Source: a virus. Taken from it: a stretch of 23,937 bases of DNA. Below the pieces are notes generated by a model. It saw only the letters and a list, made by a program, of their open reading frames with translations. It was not told the DNA's origin and made no database searches. Position 1 is the first letter of the stretch. Every line of letters begins with the position of its first letter. The position numbers and the translations under genes were made by a program. The stretch is taken from positions 1-23,937 of the IMG/VR virus record IMGVR_UViG_3300021952_000041; one strand, written 5' to 3'. Of the stretch, positions 1 through 6,392 are shown piece after piece.

Positions 1-53
1 CGGGAATCAGGCTTTCACAAATTGCCGATAGCTTAGAAGACACCATACAACTG

Positions 54-75
54 CCCGCAAATGCGGGTTTTTTTT
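54..75 (+). terminator. Rho-independent terminator upstream of the early operon
   Basis: A perfect 6-bp stem CCCGCA / TGCGGG with a 2-nt AA loop is followed directly by eight T residues. This is a textbook intrinsic terminator for rightward transcription, so a + strand gene or transcript must lie to the left of the window. It insulates the early promoter just downstream. Confidence 0.85.
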
Positions 76-87
76 CGTCCTTCACTT

Positions 88-120
88 AACTATGGTTGAC
101 TTTATGAATGAACTATGGTT
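88..120. repeat. Paired operator-like repeat AACTATGGTT over the early promoter
   Basis: AACTATGGTT occurs at 88-97 and again at 111-120, 23 bp apart, about two helical turns. Each copy is itself a near-palindrome (AAC....GTT, 8 of 10 positions symmetric). One copy overlaps the -35 box and the other the -10 box. Two half-palindromic sites placed this way are what a dimeric phage repressor operator looks like. The binding protein is not encoded in this window as far as I can see. Confidence 0.5.
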
Positions 121-124
121 TAAT
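96..124 (+). promoter_or_regulatory. Sigma70-type early promoter
   Basis: TTGACT (96-101, five of six to the -35 consensus), a 17-bp spacer and TTTAAT (119-124, five of six to the -10 consensus) form a strong predicted promoter pointing into the early operon. The transcription start would be near 131, leaving a leader of about 140 nt before the first gene at 271. Two copies of AACTATGGTT overlap the -35 and -10 boxes, which suggests repression. Confidence 0.7.
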
Positions 125-270
125 TCGGTTCATCGCAGCAAAACACAGCGAAACACGAGGGGAAGCGATACGAACCCCGAACGTGACAGGACGCAGAGCG
201 AAGGGTTTTAGGGCTTGTAGCCCGTGCATACGTGGTTTGCAGCGCAGTTGAAAAAGCAATGGAGTGAACC
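125..270 (+). other. Early operon leader
   Basis: This is a 146-bp non-coding stretch. GGTTC-ATCGC (127-136) can pair with GCGAT-ac-GAACC (165-176), a 10-bp stem with a 2-nt bulge, although part of the left arm may precede the transcription start. GGGC-ttgta-GCCC (209-221) is a second small hairpin. No boxA-like antitermination element was recognised. The function is unknown. Confidence 0.35.
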
Positions 271-582
271 ATGAACATTGAAAGCCAAGCCGTTTTACCG
301 CAAGCAACCAGCCTGCAACAAGCGCACAACCTGCACCCGGACCTTGAGCAATACGTTGCTTGTGACCAGCTCGACAGCGACGCCACTTTGGTTTGCTACT
401 TCGAGCCTGAGACCTCAAACCTCTGGCACGTCTATGTAGAAGGCAAAGAGATTTTTAACCTCTTGTCAGATGTCGTGATTCAAGCCCTTGAGCGTGAGTA
501 CCGCAAACACTGCCGCACAGAAGCCGACCAACACAACCTCGACTTGGCCGTGGCCAACTGGGAAAGCGAGTGCATGCAATGA
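271..582 (+). CDS. Small hypothetical early phage protein (103 aa)
   Basis: First gene of the early operon. I do not recognise the family. The start is supported by GGAG at 261-264, 6 nt before the ATG. The product is acidic and soluble-looking, with no signal peptide or membrane segment. The middle (about residues 40-65) looks like a compact alpha/beta segment with several aromatic residues, and the C-terminal third is probably helical. The stop codon overlaps the next start in an ATGA arrangement (579-582), so the two genes are probably translationally coupled. Its position immediately after a strong, operator-flanked promoter suggests an immediate-early role, for example host takeover or anti-defence, but that is inference only. 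Confidence 0.7.
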   Translation: MNIESQAVLPQATSLQQAHNLHPDLEQYVACDQLDSDATLVCYFEPETSNLWHVYVEGKEIFNLLSDVVIQALEREYRKHCRTEADQHNLDLAVANWESECMQ

Positions 583-875
583 CTCTGAGCCAAACCACAA
601 CGAATTGGCTTTGGGCAACCGTGTTGGCACTGGCTTTGGCTGGCTCGCATTTGCTCGATGGCCCTGACGACATCGAGACCGCCCGCCTCTACCAGCAAGA
701 GATTCAAAGCGCCCCACAAATGGCCTCAGAAGAAGCCCGCGTCGAGCGCGCTGCAACTGAGCTTTGCATCCGACTCAATGGCATTGGCTACGTCCACCGC
801 TGGAGCGAGCAAGGCCAACTCCGCTGCGTGGCCACGGACGGCACACCAGCGAAGCAACTGGGTAGCTCGATATGA
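579..875 (+). CDS. Small membrane-anchored early protein (98 aa)
   Basis: I chose ATG 579, which overlaps the upstream stop as ATGA; a GTG at 570 would add only three residues. The first ~10 residues are polar, followed by a hydrophobic stretch rich in Leu, Ala and Trp (about residues 10-24) that looks like one membrane anchor or an uncleaved signal. The remaining ~70 residues are charged and contain two Cys, and may face the periplasm or cytoplasm. The gene is coupled to its neighbours by ATGA overlaps on both sides. The family is not recognised. A small membrane protein this early in a phage operon could act in superinfection exclusion or host modification, but the sequence does not show which. 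Confidence 0.65.
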   Translation: MTLSQTTTNWLWATVLALALAGSHLLDGPDDIETARLYQQEIQSAPQMASEEARVERAATELCIRLNGIGYVHRWSEQGQLRCVATDGTPAKQLGSSI

Positions 876-1078
876 ACCCACGTTGCAACTGCACGCATGA
901 CGTTGGCGACTGCCCAACGCCCTACACCTGCGGCATCTATCACCTTGAAGGCCACCAAGAAACGCTCGACTTGGCCGAGCAAATCACTGGCCCTTGGGAC
1001 TGGATTGCCATGCCCACCAGAACCCTCATCACCATCGCCACCATTTTGTTGGCCTCCATCACTTACGCAATTTTCTAA
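872..1078 (+). CDS. Small Cys-rich tail-anchored protein (68 aa)
   Basis: The start ATG 872 overlaps the previous stop as ATGA. The N-terminal 20 residues hold four cysteines (Cys5, Cys7, Cys14, Cys20) and several His, suggesting a metal-binding knuckle. A hydrophobic segment at about residues 50-68 runs to the very C-terminus, so the protein is probably tail-anchored with its N-terminus in the cytoplasm. It is the second small membrane protein in a row; the two could work together. No family is recognised. The next gene follows after a 9-nt gap. Confidence 0.6.
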   Translation: MNPRCNCTHDVGDCPTPYTCGIYHLEGHQETLDLAEQITGPWDWIAMPTRTLITIATILLASITYAIF

Positions 1079-1087
1079 GACCACTCC

Positions 1088-1810
1088 ATGACTACCACCT
1101 CCAACGACACCAACACCATGCAAGAGCCAAACAACGCATCCGCCGCACTCATGGCAGCGCTGGCCAAAGCCCAAGGCGAGTTCAAGCCAATCGAGAAGAA
1201 CCGAGCCGTCACCATCACCACCAAGTCGAGTTACAGCTACCAATTCCGTTACGCCGACCTCGAAGAAATCTTGAGCAAGACACGCCCGGCACTCGCGTCA
1301 AACGGCTTGTCAATGATTCAAACCGTCGAGCATGGCCAACAAGGCCCGCTCCTGACTTGCAGGCTCATGCACGCATGCGGCGGCATCATCACAAGTGAAG
1401 TGCTCATCCCCTCGGCACGCGACATGGCCGCCGACCCAAAGGCGTTTGGCGCAGCTATCACCTACTTCCGCCGCTACATGGTGACGGCCATGCTGGGCGT
1501 TGCAGCTGACGACGACTTGGACGCTGACGGCCAAGAGTCAACTGAGCCACAACAGCCCGCCACTGGCCGAAAGCCAGCCGTCACCCAACCCCAGCGCCGC
1601 GCCCCCACGGAACAGCCTGCCGGGGCAGTGGATGCCGAAAGCAATATTGAGCCCGCTACCGCTGGCGAGATTGCCCACATTGGCAAGAAGATCAAAGACA
1701 AGGGCATGAGCGTTGCGCAGGCACGCGAAGCCGCAGGCCTTGAGCAAAGCGACACGCTCGACGGCTTGAGCAAAGCGGGCTTCGTTGCAATCAAGGCAGC
1801 GTTGGCATGA
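1088..1810 (+). CDS. erf: ERF family single-strand annealing recombinase (240 aa)
   Basis: This is a single-strand DNA annealing protein of the ERF superfamily (P22 Erf-like), which pairs complementary strands and drives recombination or genome circularisation. Typical family signatures are visible: the YQFRYADLEEIL block near residues 51-62 followed by RPAL and NGLS, and the AFGAAITYFRRYMVTAMLGV block followed by ADDDLD at about residues 120-147. Residues 150-185 are a Pro/Gln/Ala-rich linker, and the C-terminal ~60 residues form a separate small helical region. It lies just ahead of a RecB-like nuclease and close to SSB, the usual exonuclease/annealing/SSB module of temperate phages. I saw no strong Shine-Dalgarno before the ATG, so coupling to the upstream gene is likely. 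Confidence 0.92.
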   Translation: MTTTSNDTNTMQEPNNASAALMAALAKAQGEFKPIEKNRAVTITTKSSYSYQFRYADLEEILSKTRPALASNGLSMIQTVEHGQQGPLLTCRLMHACGGIITSEVLIPSARDMAADPKAFGAAITYFRRYMVTAMLGVAADDDLDADGQESTEPQQPATGRKPAVTQPQRRAPTEQPAGAVDAESNIEPATAGEIAHIGKKIKDKGMSVAQAREAAGLEQSDTLDGLSKAGFVAIKAALA

Positions 1811-2028
1811 GCACCCAAATCCAAACATTGAAGCGATTAGCCCGCGAGGCTGAGTTGCAAGTTATTCAATACCCGGATGGTCGAATTCTTGTCGTCGGCG
1901 GGTTGGTAAACGTCCACTGGTGGCCACTGAGCAAACGCCAAACAGTCTATGCAGAAGGTTCGCCAAATGGGCATTCCTATGCGACGGCTAAGAACGTGGT
2001 CAATCTTGCTACCAAGGGCACCAAATGA
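1807..2028 (+). CDS. Small conserved phage protein (73 aa)
   Basis: The ATG overlaps the erf stop (ATGA), and its own stop overlaps the next ATG, so it is a coupled gene inside the recombination module. The middle contains a VNVHWWPLSKRQT-like block (about residues 34-46). This resembles small phage proteins with a VN-aromatic-aromatic-P-S-K/R signature that often accompany recombination or replication genes; that recollection is qualitative. The protein is small, basic and soluble-looking. Function unknown. Confidence 0.65.
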   Translation: MSTQIQTLKRLAREAELQVIQYPDGRILVVGGLVNVHWWPLSKRQTVYAEGSPNGHSYATAKNVVNLATKGTK

Positions 2029-2627
2029 GCGCCCTTACCTTTGACGAAGCCACGCACACCTACCGCTACAAAGGCAACGTGGTGCCCGGCGTGACCACCA
2101 TTCTCAAACCATTGACTGACTTGGACATGGTGCCTGCGCCCGTGCTCAAGGCCGCGTCCGACTTCGGTACCGCAGTGCACAAAGCCTGCGAGCTCGACGA
2201 CTTGGGCGAGCTCGACCTCATTGCCCTCGACCCGGCGCTGGTGCCCTACCTCATGGCATGGCGCAAGTTCTCCGCCGACCACGCGGCCAAGTGGGTGCAC
2301 ATCGAAAAGCAAGTGCACAACAAAACGCTTGGCTACGCCGGGACGCTGGACCGCTATGGCTATGTGGACGGCATGAGCACCTTGCTGGACATCAAAAGCT
2401 CAATCGACCTCTATCCAAGCGTGGGCCCCCAGCTCGCCGCCTACGAGAAGGCACTTGCAGAGCCCGTCATTCACCGCATGGCCGTGCAACTCAAAGGCGA
2501 CAGCACCTATGTGGCCAAGCACTACACGGACCAAACCGACTGGCCCGTTTTCTGTTCCCTCTTGACCGTGCGCAACTGGTGCACACGTCACCGCATCACC
2601 CCAAAACTCAAGGACGCATCCAAATGA
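2025..2627 (+). CDS. RecB-like PD-(D/E)XK nuclease, probable phage exonuclease (200 aa)
   Basis: Predicted metal-dependent nuclease of the PD-(D/E)XK superfamily, probably producing the single-stranded ends used by the ERF protein. Motifs are in the RecB-like order: GTAVH (Gly48 to His52), Glu94, GTLD (Asp109), LLDIKS (Asp122 and Lys124, the core DxK) and QLAAY (Gln136 to Tyr140). The 200-aa length suits a stand-alone phage nuclease. It sits between ERF and the coiled-coil/SSB genes and is coupled by ATGA overlaps on both sides. Exonuclease rather than endonuclease activity is inferred from the partnership with ERF. Confidence 0.82.
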   Translation: MSALTFDEATHTYRYKGNVVPGVTTILKPLTDLDMVPAPVLKAASDFGTAVHKACELDDLGELDLIALDPALVPYLMAWRKFSADHAAKWVHIEKQVHNKTLGYAGTLDRYGYVDGMSTLLDIKSSIDLYPSVGPQLAAYEKALAEPVIHRMAVQLKGDSTYVAKHYTDQTDWPVFCSLLTVRNWCTRHRITPKLKDASK

Positions 2628-3409
2628 AAACCACCGATACCCTGACCTATGACGCAAGCGCTGCCATCGCGCTCACTACCGAAACGCAAAAGCAGCTTGA
2701 CGATGCAATTGCCTACGTGATTGACAGCCCGCTCATGTATGAGCTGGCCAGCGAAGAACTCCGCCACGCAAAAAAACGTGCAAAAGAAATTGAGGCCATG
2801 GAGTCCTCAATAACCAATCCACTCAAGCAAGCGGCCAAGGCAGTCGCTGAGTTGTTCCGCCCTGCCAAAGAGAACTTGGCAAAAACCGAAGCAGTGCACA
2901 AACGCTCGATGCTCAATTATTTGAATGAGCAAGAGCGCTTGGCCGCCGAGGCACGACGCGTGGCAGAAGAAGAAGCCCGCATCGAGCGCGCACGCTTGGC
3001 CAAGATCGAACAAGAGCAAGCGCAAGCCGCTGCCGAGGCGCAAGCCCAAGCGCAAGCCGCCGCCGAAGCTGGCGACACACAAGCCGCCACCCTAGCAATG
3101 CAGGCCGCCAATGACGCACAAGAACAAGCCGCAATAGCCGTGATGACCTCCAACGTCGTGAGCATCACCCCAACCATCGAAGCGCCTGCCAAGGTCTCAG
3201 GCATTAGCACCCGCTCGACATTCAGCGCAGAAGTCACCGACCTCATGGCGCTCATCAAGGCCGTGGCCAATGGCACCGCGCCCATTGAGTGCATTGCCGC
3301 TGATACCAAGTTTTTGGGTGCGCAAGCCCGCGCATTCAAAAAGGCTGGCCAGCTCTACCCCGGAGTGTTGGCTAAAGAAGAACGAAGCATTGCCGCTCGC
3401 GCTGCATAA
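2624..3409 (+). CDS. Coiled-coil protein of the phage recombination module (261 aa)
   Basis: The start ATG 2624 overlaps the nuclease stop as ATGA; an upstream in-frame start at 2258 would lie wholly inside the nuclease gene and was not used. Residues ~60-150 are a long charged helix, very rich in Ala, Gln and Glu between about 115 and 150, which looks like a coiled coil. The C-terminal ~85 residues form a separate domain with a GISTRSTFSAEVTDL block and a terminal YPGVLA segment, a pattern I associate with phage proteins encoded between recombination nuclease and SSB genes. The function is not established; it may assist the recombination proteins. Repetitive GCGCAAGCCGC DNA encodes the low-complexity stretch. 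Confidence 0.75.
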   Translation: MKTTDTLTYDASAAIALTTETQKQLDDAIAYVIDSPLMYELASEELRHAKKRAKEIEAMESSITNPLKQAAKAVAELFRPAKENLAKTEAVHKRSMLNYLNEQERLAAEARRVAEEEARIERARLAKIEQEQAQAAAEAQAQAQAAAEAGDTQAATLAMQAANDAQEQAAIAVMTSNVVSITPTIEAPAKVSGISTRSTFSAEVTDLMALIKAVANGTAPIECIAADTKFLGAQARAFKKAGQLYPGVLAKEERSIAARAA

Positions 3410-3420
3410 GAAAGAAAAAC

Positions 3421-3891
3421 ATGGCATCCGTTAACAAAGTCATCCTCGTCGGCAACTGTGGCCGCGACCCCGAAGTGCGCTACCTACCAAGCGGCCAAGC
3501 CGTCGCCAATATCAGCTTGGCCACATCCAGCCGACGCAAAGACAAGTCCACTGGAGAAACCATTGAGGACACGCAATGGCACCGCATCACCTTCTATGAC
3601 CGTTTGGCTGAGATTGCTGGCGAGTACGTCAAGAAAGGTCGCCCGCTCTACGTCGAGGGCCGCTTGAAGTACGGCGTCTACACCGACAAAAACACTGGCG
3701 TTGAAAAGCCCACCTGCGACATCGTGGCCACTGAGTTGCAACTCTTGGGTGGACGCGACGACAACCAAGGCGGTGGCAACAACGCCGGATATGCCCGTCC
3801 TGCCGCACCACGTCAGCCAGCACCACAACGTCAGCCCTCTACACCCGCACGCGGCGGCTTTGAGGACATGGACGACGACATCCCCTTCTAA
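3421..3891 (+). CDS. ssb: Single-stranded DNA-binding protein (156 aa)
   Basis: OB-fold SSB that coats single-stranded DNA during replication and recombination. The N-terminus begins with the classic NKVILVGNCGRDPEVR block, followed by ISLATS, the QWHRITFYDRLAEIA segment and the YVEGRLKYGVYTD strand (about residues 1-100). A flexible Gly/Pro/Gln-rich linker (about 115-147) leads to the acidic tip DDDIPF, which in bacterial SSBs docks partner proteins. The intact tip suggests this phage SSB can recruit host SSB-interacting proteins. The ATG is preceded by a purine-rich AAGAAAG tract. It completes the ERF/nuclease/SSB module. Confidence 0.96.
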   Translation: MASVNKVILVGNCGRDPEVRYLPSGQAVANISLATSSRRKDKSTGETIEDTQWHRITFYDRLAEIAGEYVKKGRPLYVEGRLKYGVYTDKNTGVEKPTCDIVATELQLLGGRDDNQGGGNNAGYARPAAPRQPAPQRQPSTPARGGFEDMDDDIPF

Positions 3892-3908
3892 CCCACGGAG
3901 TAACCACC

Positions 3909-4232
3909 ATGAATGAAGCTCAAACATTACGTGACCACGGCATTGAACGCGCCATCAACCATGCAGACCGCGTGCACGCCAACTGGTCAGACAACGCGTT
4001 TATCGCGCTCAAGAACTTGGTCGTCTTGCTTGGCCAAGGCGAGTTCATCACAAGCGAATTGGTCCGCTCACATGCTGAGTTTCATGGACTGGTTACACCA
4101 CCCGACAAACGTGCTTGGGGCTCCGTGATGCTGCGCGCAGCTCGCGCCAAGCTGATTGTGAAAAAAGGCTGGACAACAGCCACCGACCCCAAAGTGCACT
4201 GCAACCCGGTTTCCCTTTGGCAAATCCAGTAA
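3909..4232 (+). CDS. Conserved small phage protein, winged-helix-like (107 aa)
   Basis: The start is supported by GGAG at 3897-3900. The protein opens with a GIERAINHADRV helix, continues with a helical middle around an F-I-T-S-E-L segment, then PPDKRAWGSVMLRAAR and a C-terminal strand region ending NPVSLW. This layout resembles small phage proteins near replication genes that look like a winged helix-turn-helix. The likely role is DNA binding in replication or recombination, inferred from fold impression and from its place right after ssb. Confidence 0.65.
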   Translation: MNEAQTLRDHGIERAINHADRVHANWSDNAFIALKNLVVLLGQGEFITSELVRSHAEFHGLVTPPDKRAWGSVMLRAARAKLIVKKGWTTATDPKVHCNPVSLWQIQ

Positions 4233-4247
4233 CTCAGAAAGAAGACC

Positions 4248-4604
4248 ATGACAGAGAAAAACAAATCCACCCGCCCATCAACCGCCGCTACCGATGTGGC
4301 CGAATTCATCACCGACTTGGACGGTGGCCAATTCGAGGTGATGCTCTCCACCGCGCTCTCACGCGTCGCCGCTGCCGTGGTTGACCATGAGCGCAAGGGC
4401 AAAGTGTCCGTGTCGTTTGAAGTGCTCAAGATTCCGGGCACACACCAAGTGCGCATCGTGCACGGCGTCAAGTTCGCCAACCCCACCTCAATGGGCAACC
4501 AAAGCGAAGAAATCGAAACCTCCACCGTCATGCACGTTGGCAAAGGCGGCGCAATGAGCATTGCCCAAGCCCCCCTGTTTGGCAAGCAAGGCGAAATCGC
4601 CTAA
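4248..4604 (+). CDS. Conserved hypothetical phage protein (118 aa)
   Basis: Unrecognised function. The start ATG 4248 follows a purine-rich AGAAAGAAG tract. The N-terminal ~20 residues are polar and disordered-looking. Residues ~20-50 form a helix rich in Ala and Val with the segment LSTALSRVAAAVVDH, and residues ~50-80 look like two beta strands (KVSVSFEVLKI, HQVRIVHGVKF). Small proteins with this order commonly sit next to DUF2303 genes in phage early regions. It could be a partner of the protein encoded next, 22 bp downstream. Confidence 0.65.
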   Translation: MTEKNKSTRPSTAATDVAEFITDLDGGQFEVMLSTALSRVAAAVVDHERKGKVSVSFEVLKIPGTHQVRIVHGVKFANPTSMGNQSEEIETSTVMHVGKGGAMSIAQAPLFGKQGEIA

Positions 4605-4626
4605 GTCGAAACTCTGAAAGAAAACC

Positions 4627-5454
4627 ATGTTGAACAAAGAAGCAATCGACGCAATCAACGAAGGCACTGGTATTTACCAAGCCAGCGACGCATTCAAAAA
4701 AACAATCGGCACCGCTGCCGTGGTGGCCCTGCCCGAGCGATTCAAGAAGCACGACTTGGAAACCTACCTTCCAAACCGTCGCCGCATCCGTGGCCTTATG
4801 TCAACGCTCGCAATCAAGGACTTTGCCACCTACGCCACGACCAACCAAGAAGAAGGCGCAGCGGTATTCATTGACGCCGAAGAAATGACAGCCGTTGCCG
4901 TGCTCAACCTTGGCACCCCCACACTGCCCGGCCATGCCGACAACAAAGCCCGCTTGAAACTCAAGCGCACCGCTGCCTACTCCGCACTGCTGGCGACCGC
5001 TCAAGGCCGCGCCTTGTCGCAATCCATGGTTGCCGAGTTTTTTGAAGACTGGGCCGAGAACCTGCAATTCTTCACGGACGAAAACGAAGTCAAAGCCAAG
5101 CACGCCATTGCTGCCGTGCGCAAATTGACCATCGAATCAAGCCGCAAGATTGAAGCCAGCGAGCAATCGTTGAGCGCCAGCAAAAGCGCGTTTGAGTCAG
5201 TGCAGGCAACCAGCCAAGACCCAATCCCAACCGTGATTTATTTCACCTGCAACCCATACAAAGAGCTGGTCGTGCGCCACTTTGTTTTGCGCTTGAGTGT
5301 GCTGACTGGAAACGACAAGCCTTCAATCACCTTGCGAATCGTCAAGCAAGAAGTGCATGAAGAAGAAATGGCCAATGAGCTGGCCAACCTCATGCGTGAT
5401 GCGCTGGGCAACTCCATGCCCGTGATGCTGGGCGAATACGCCAAGGGCGACTAA
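4627..5454 (+). CDS. DUF2303 family phage protein (275 aa)
   Basis: Matches my recollection of the DUF2303 family: an N-terminal helix (about residues 1-40), the ALPERFKKHDLETYLPNRR-type segment (about 33-55), a beta-rich middle, and an acidic helix with FFEDWAEN near residue 140. The C-terminal region is predicted beta with HFVLRLSVL and a final helix MANELANLM. The family is common in early operons of temperate phages and has no established function as far as I know. There is no membrane segment or signal. It is followed by an 81-nt intergenic gap holding a strong RNA stem-loop, the only sizeable gap in this operon. Confidence 0.8.
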   Translation: MLNKEAIDAINEGTGIYQASDAFKKTIGTAAVVALPERFKKHDLETYLPNRRRIRGLMSTLAIKDFATYATTNQEEGAAVFIDAEEMTAVAVLNLGTPTLPGHADNKARLKLKRTAAYSALLATAQGRALSQSMVAEFFEDWAENLQFFTDENEVKAKHAIAAVRKLTIESSRKIEASEQSLSASKSAFESVQATSQDPIPTVIYFTCNPYKELVVRHFVLRLSVLTGNDKPSITLRIVKQEVHEEEMANELANLMRDALGNSMPVMLGEYAKGD

Positions 5455-5461
5455 GTGATAA

Positions 5462-5515
5462 GGGCCACCGGGCTGGCGGCAATTCCGCCTGAGCACAGTG
5501 CCAGTTTGGTGGCCC
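5462..5515 (+). ncRNA. Structured intergenic RNA element (16-17 bp stem)
   Basis: Arm GGGCCACCGGGCTGGC (5462-5477) pairs without gaps with GCCAGTTTGGTGGCCC (5500-5515). Thirteen pairs are Watson-Crick and three central ones (5470-5472 with 5505-5507) are G·U, so the full stem exists only in the rightward transcript; a further G·U pair at 5478/5499 is possible. An alternative smaller hairpin GGCGG-CAATT-CCGCC lies at 5475-5489. There is no following U-tract, so it is not a canonical terminator. It may be an RNase processing site or a translation or transcript-stability switch between DUF2303 and the downstream genes. Confidence 0.6.
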
Positions 5516-5535
5516 ACCTAATTGAGAAAAAGAAC

Positions 5536-5607
5536 ATGAGAAATTTCAAACGCACCGCTGACTGGCCCAAAGGCTGGACAGCACCCGACCACAAGGGGTT
5601 TGTGTAA
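5536..5607 (+). CDS. Micro-ORF (23 aa), possible leader peptide
   Basis: ATG 5536 opens a 23-codon frame ending TAA at 5605-5607, whose last base is the A of the next ATG (TAATG). A purine-rich tract (GAGAAAAAGAAC) precedes the start. The peptide is basic at its N-terminus and contains two Trp within WPKGW. The exact stop-start coupling and the structured RNA just upstream suggest it is translated and feeds ribosomes to the next gene. A non-coding coincidence cannot be excluded. Confidence 0.4.
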   Translation: MRNFKRTADWPKGWTAPDHKGFV

Positions 5608-6008
5608 TGCGTGCCAAGTACGGTGAGATCACCAAAGGCATTCTCAAAAAGCTGCGCGAGCTCGGACCAATGACGCGCACCGAAATTCAAGAAGCCGTGG
5701 GCGTTGACAAGGAATCAATCGCCGCCATTTTGTCGCGCCTTCACAAAGAAACGCCACGCATGGGCAAGCAAATCTACATCACTGGCTGGACGCACGATGC
5801 CGAAAGCCAGCGCAGATACCCGCGTGCCATCTACTACGTGGGCAAGCGCCATGACGCGAAGAAGCCAAAGCCAAACGATTTGGAAACCCGCCGCCGCTAT
5901 GACCGCAAACGCCACGCATTGTTTTCAATGAACAGCGTTTTCAACATGGGCAAATCACGCGACACATTGCGCGCAGAGCGCCGCGCTGGGACACAAGGGC
6001 AACTATGA
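5607..6008 (+). CDS. Winged-helix-like DNA-binding phage protein (133 aa)
   Basis: Residues ~6-60 look like a winged helix: a first helix ITKGILKKLREL, then MTRTEIQEAVG and KESIAAILSRLHKE as the helix-turn-helix pair, then an IYITGW strand as the wing. The remaining half is very basic (RRRYDRKRH and many Arg/Lys), suited to DNA or RNA contact. The order resembles MarR/ROK-type N-terminal HTH units. It probably regulates transcription or contributes to replication late in the early operon. The start is coupled to the micro-ORF (TAATG) and its stop overlaps the next start (ATGA). Confidence 0.7.
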   Translation: MRAKYGEITKGILKKLRELGPMTRTEIQEAVGVDKESIAAILSRLHKETPRMGKQIYITGWTHDAESQRRYPRAIYYVGKRHDAKKPKPNDLETRRRYDRKRHALFSMNSVFNMGKSRDTLRAERRAGTQGQL

Positions 6009-6202
6009 GCGAAGACAACACACCAACTCAAAACCGCGAGGCAGGCAAAGGCTCTGCCACCCGGCCAACCAATCACGACGCTTTCAGCGAAGGCATGGAC
6101 CGCATCTTTGGCAAGCGCTCAAAGGTGACTTGCCCTGACTGCGCCGAAGTGTTTTGGCTCAAAGTTGATGAGCCGCACACCCACACATGCACACAAAAAT
6201 AA
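6005..6202 (+). CDS. Small phage protein with zinc-finger-like C-terminus (65 aa)
   Basis: Coupled to the previous gene by ATGA. The N-terminal half is polar, with a GKGSATRP segment leading to an F-S-E-G-M-D-R-I-F-G motif, a pattern seen in small phage proteins of early regions. The C-terminal half contains CPDC (about residues 43-46) and a His/Cys cluster HTHTC about 12 residues later, which together could bind one Zn ion. No function is recognised; a protein or nucleic-acid adaptor is possible. Confidence 0.65.
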   Translation: MSEDNTPTQNREAGKGSATRPTNHDAFSEGMDRIFGKRSKVTCPDCAEVFWLKVDEPHTHTCTQK

Positions 6203-6212
6203 GGAGAACAAA

Positions 6213-6392
6213 ATGACTTTAACGGAACTCATGGGCACCAAAGAAATCGCCAACTTGCTTGGCGTGTCACGCGCGCATTGCGTTGCTCGCATCATCAAAC
6301 GGCCTGACTTTCCCAAGCCAGCCTTGGATTTGTCTCAGCGCTTGAAGAAGTGGAAACGCAACGACATCTTGAGCTGGGCCGGGCTCAAATAG
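6213..6392 (+). CDS. AlpA/excisionase-like HTH protein (59 aa)
   Basis: Probable recombination directionality factor (Xis) or AlpA-type regulator. I chose ATG 6213 because AAGGAG (6201-6206) lies 6 nt upstream, the best ribosome site of the operon; an in-frame ATG at 6165 lies inside the previous gene. Residues ~8-30 (MGTKEIANLLGVSRAHCVARII) form the helix-turn-helix, followed by a short FPKP turn and a basic KKWKRNDILSW tail, the usual layout of MerR-like/AlpA excisionases. It is convergent with the integrase and overlaps its 3' end by 8 bp, supporting an excision role. Confidence 0.75.
   Translation: MTLTELMGTKEIANLLGVSRAHCVARIIKRPDFPKPALDLSQRLKKWKRNDILSWAGLK

Noticed and set aside
1-8. 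CGGGAATC at the window start matches 7656-7663, as if a direct att repeat
   Set aside because: Only eight bases match and the left side is cut off by the window, so it cannot be separated from chance.
104-211. A 35-codon ORF beginning at an ATG inside the early promoter
   Set aside because: Its start lies upstream of the -10 box, so it would not be on the predicted transcript; there is no ribosome site and the composition looks non-coding.
2258-2623. Upstream extension of the coiled-coil protein to a 383-residue frame
   Set aside because: The extension lies wholly within the nuclease gene in another frame; ATG 2624 has the ATGA coupling used throughout the operon and the extension's composition (Arg-rich, low order) is shadow-like.
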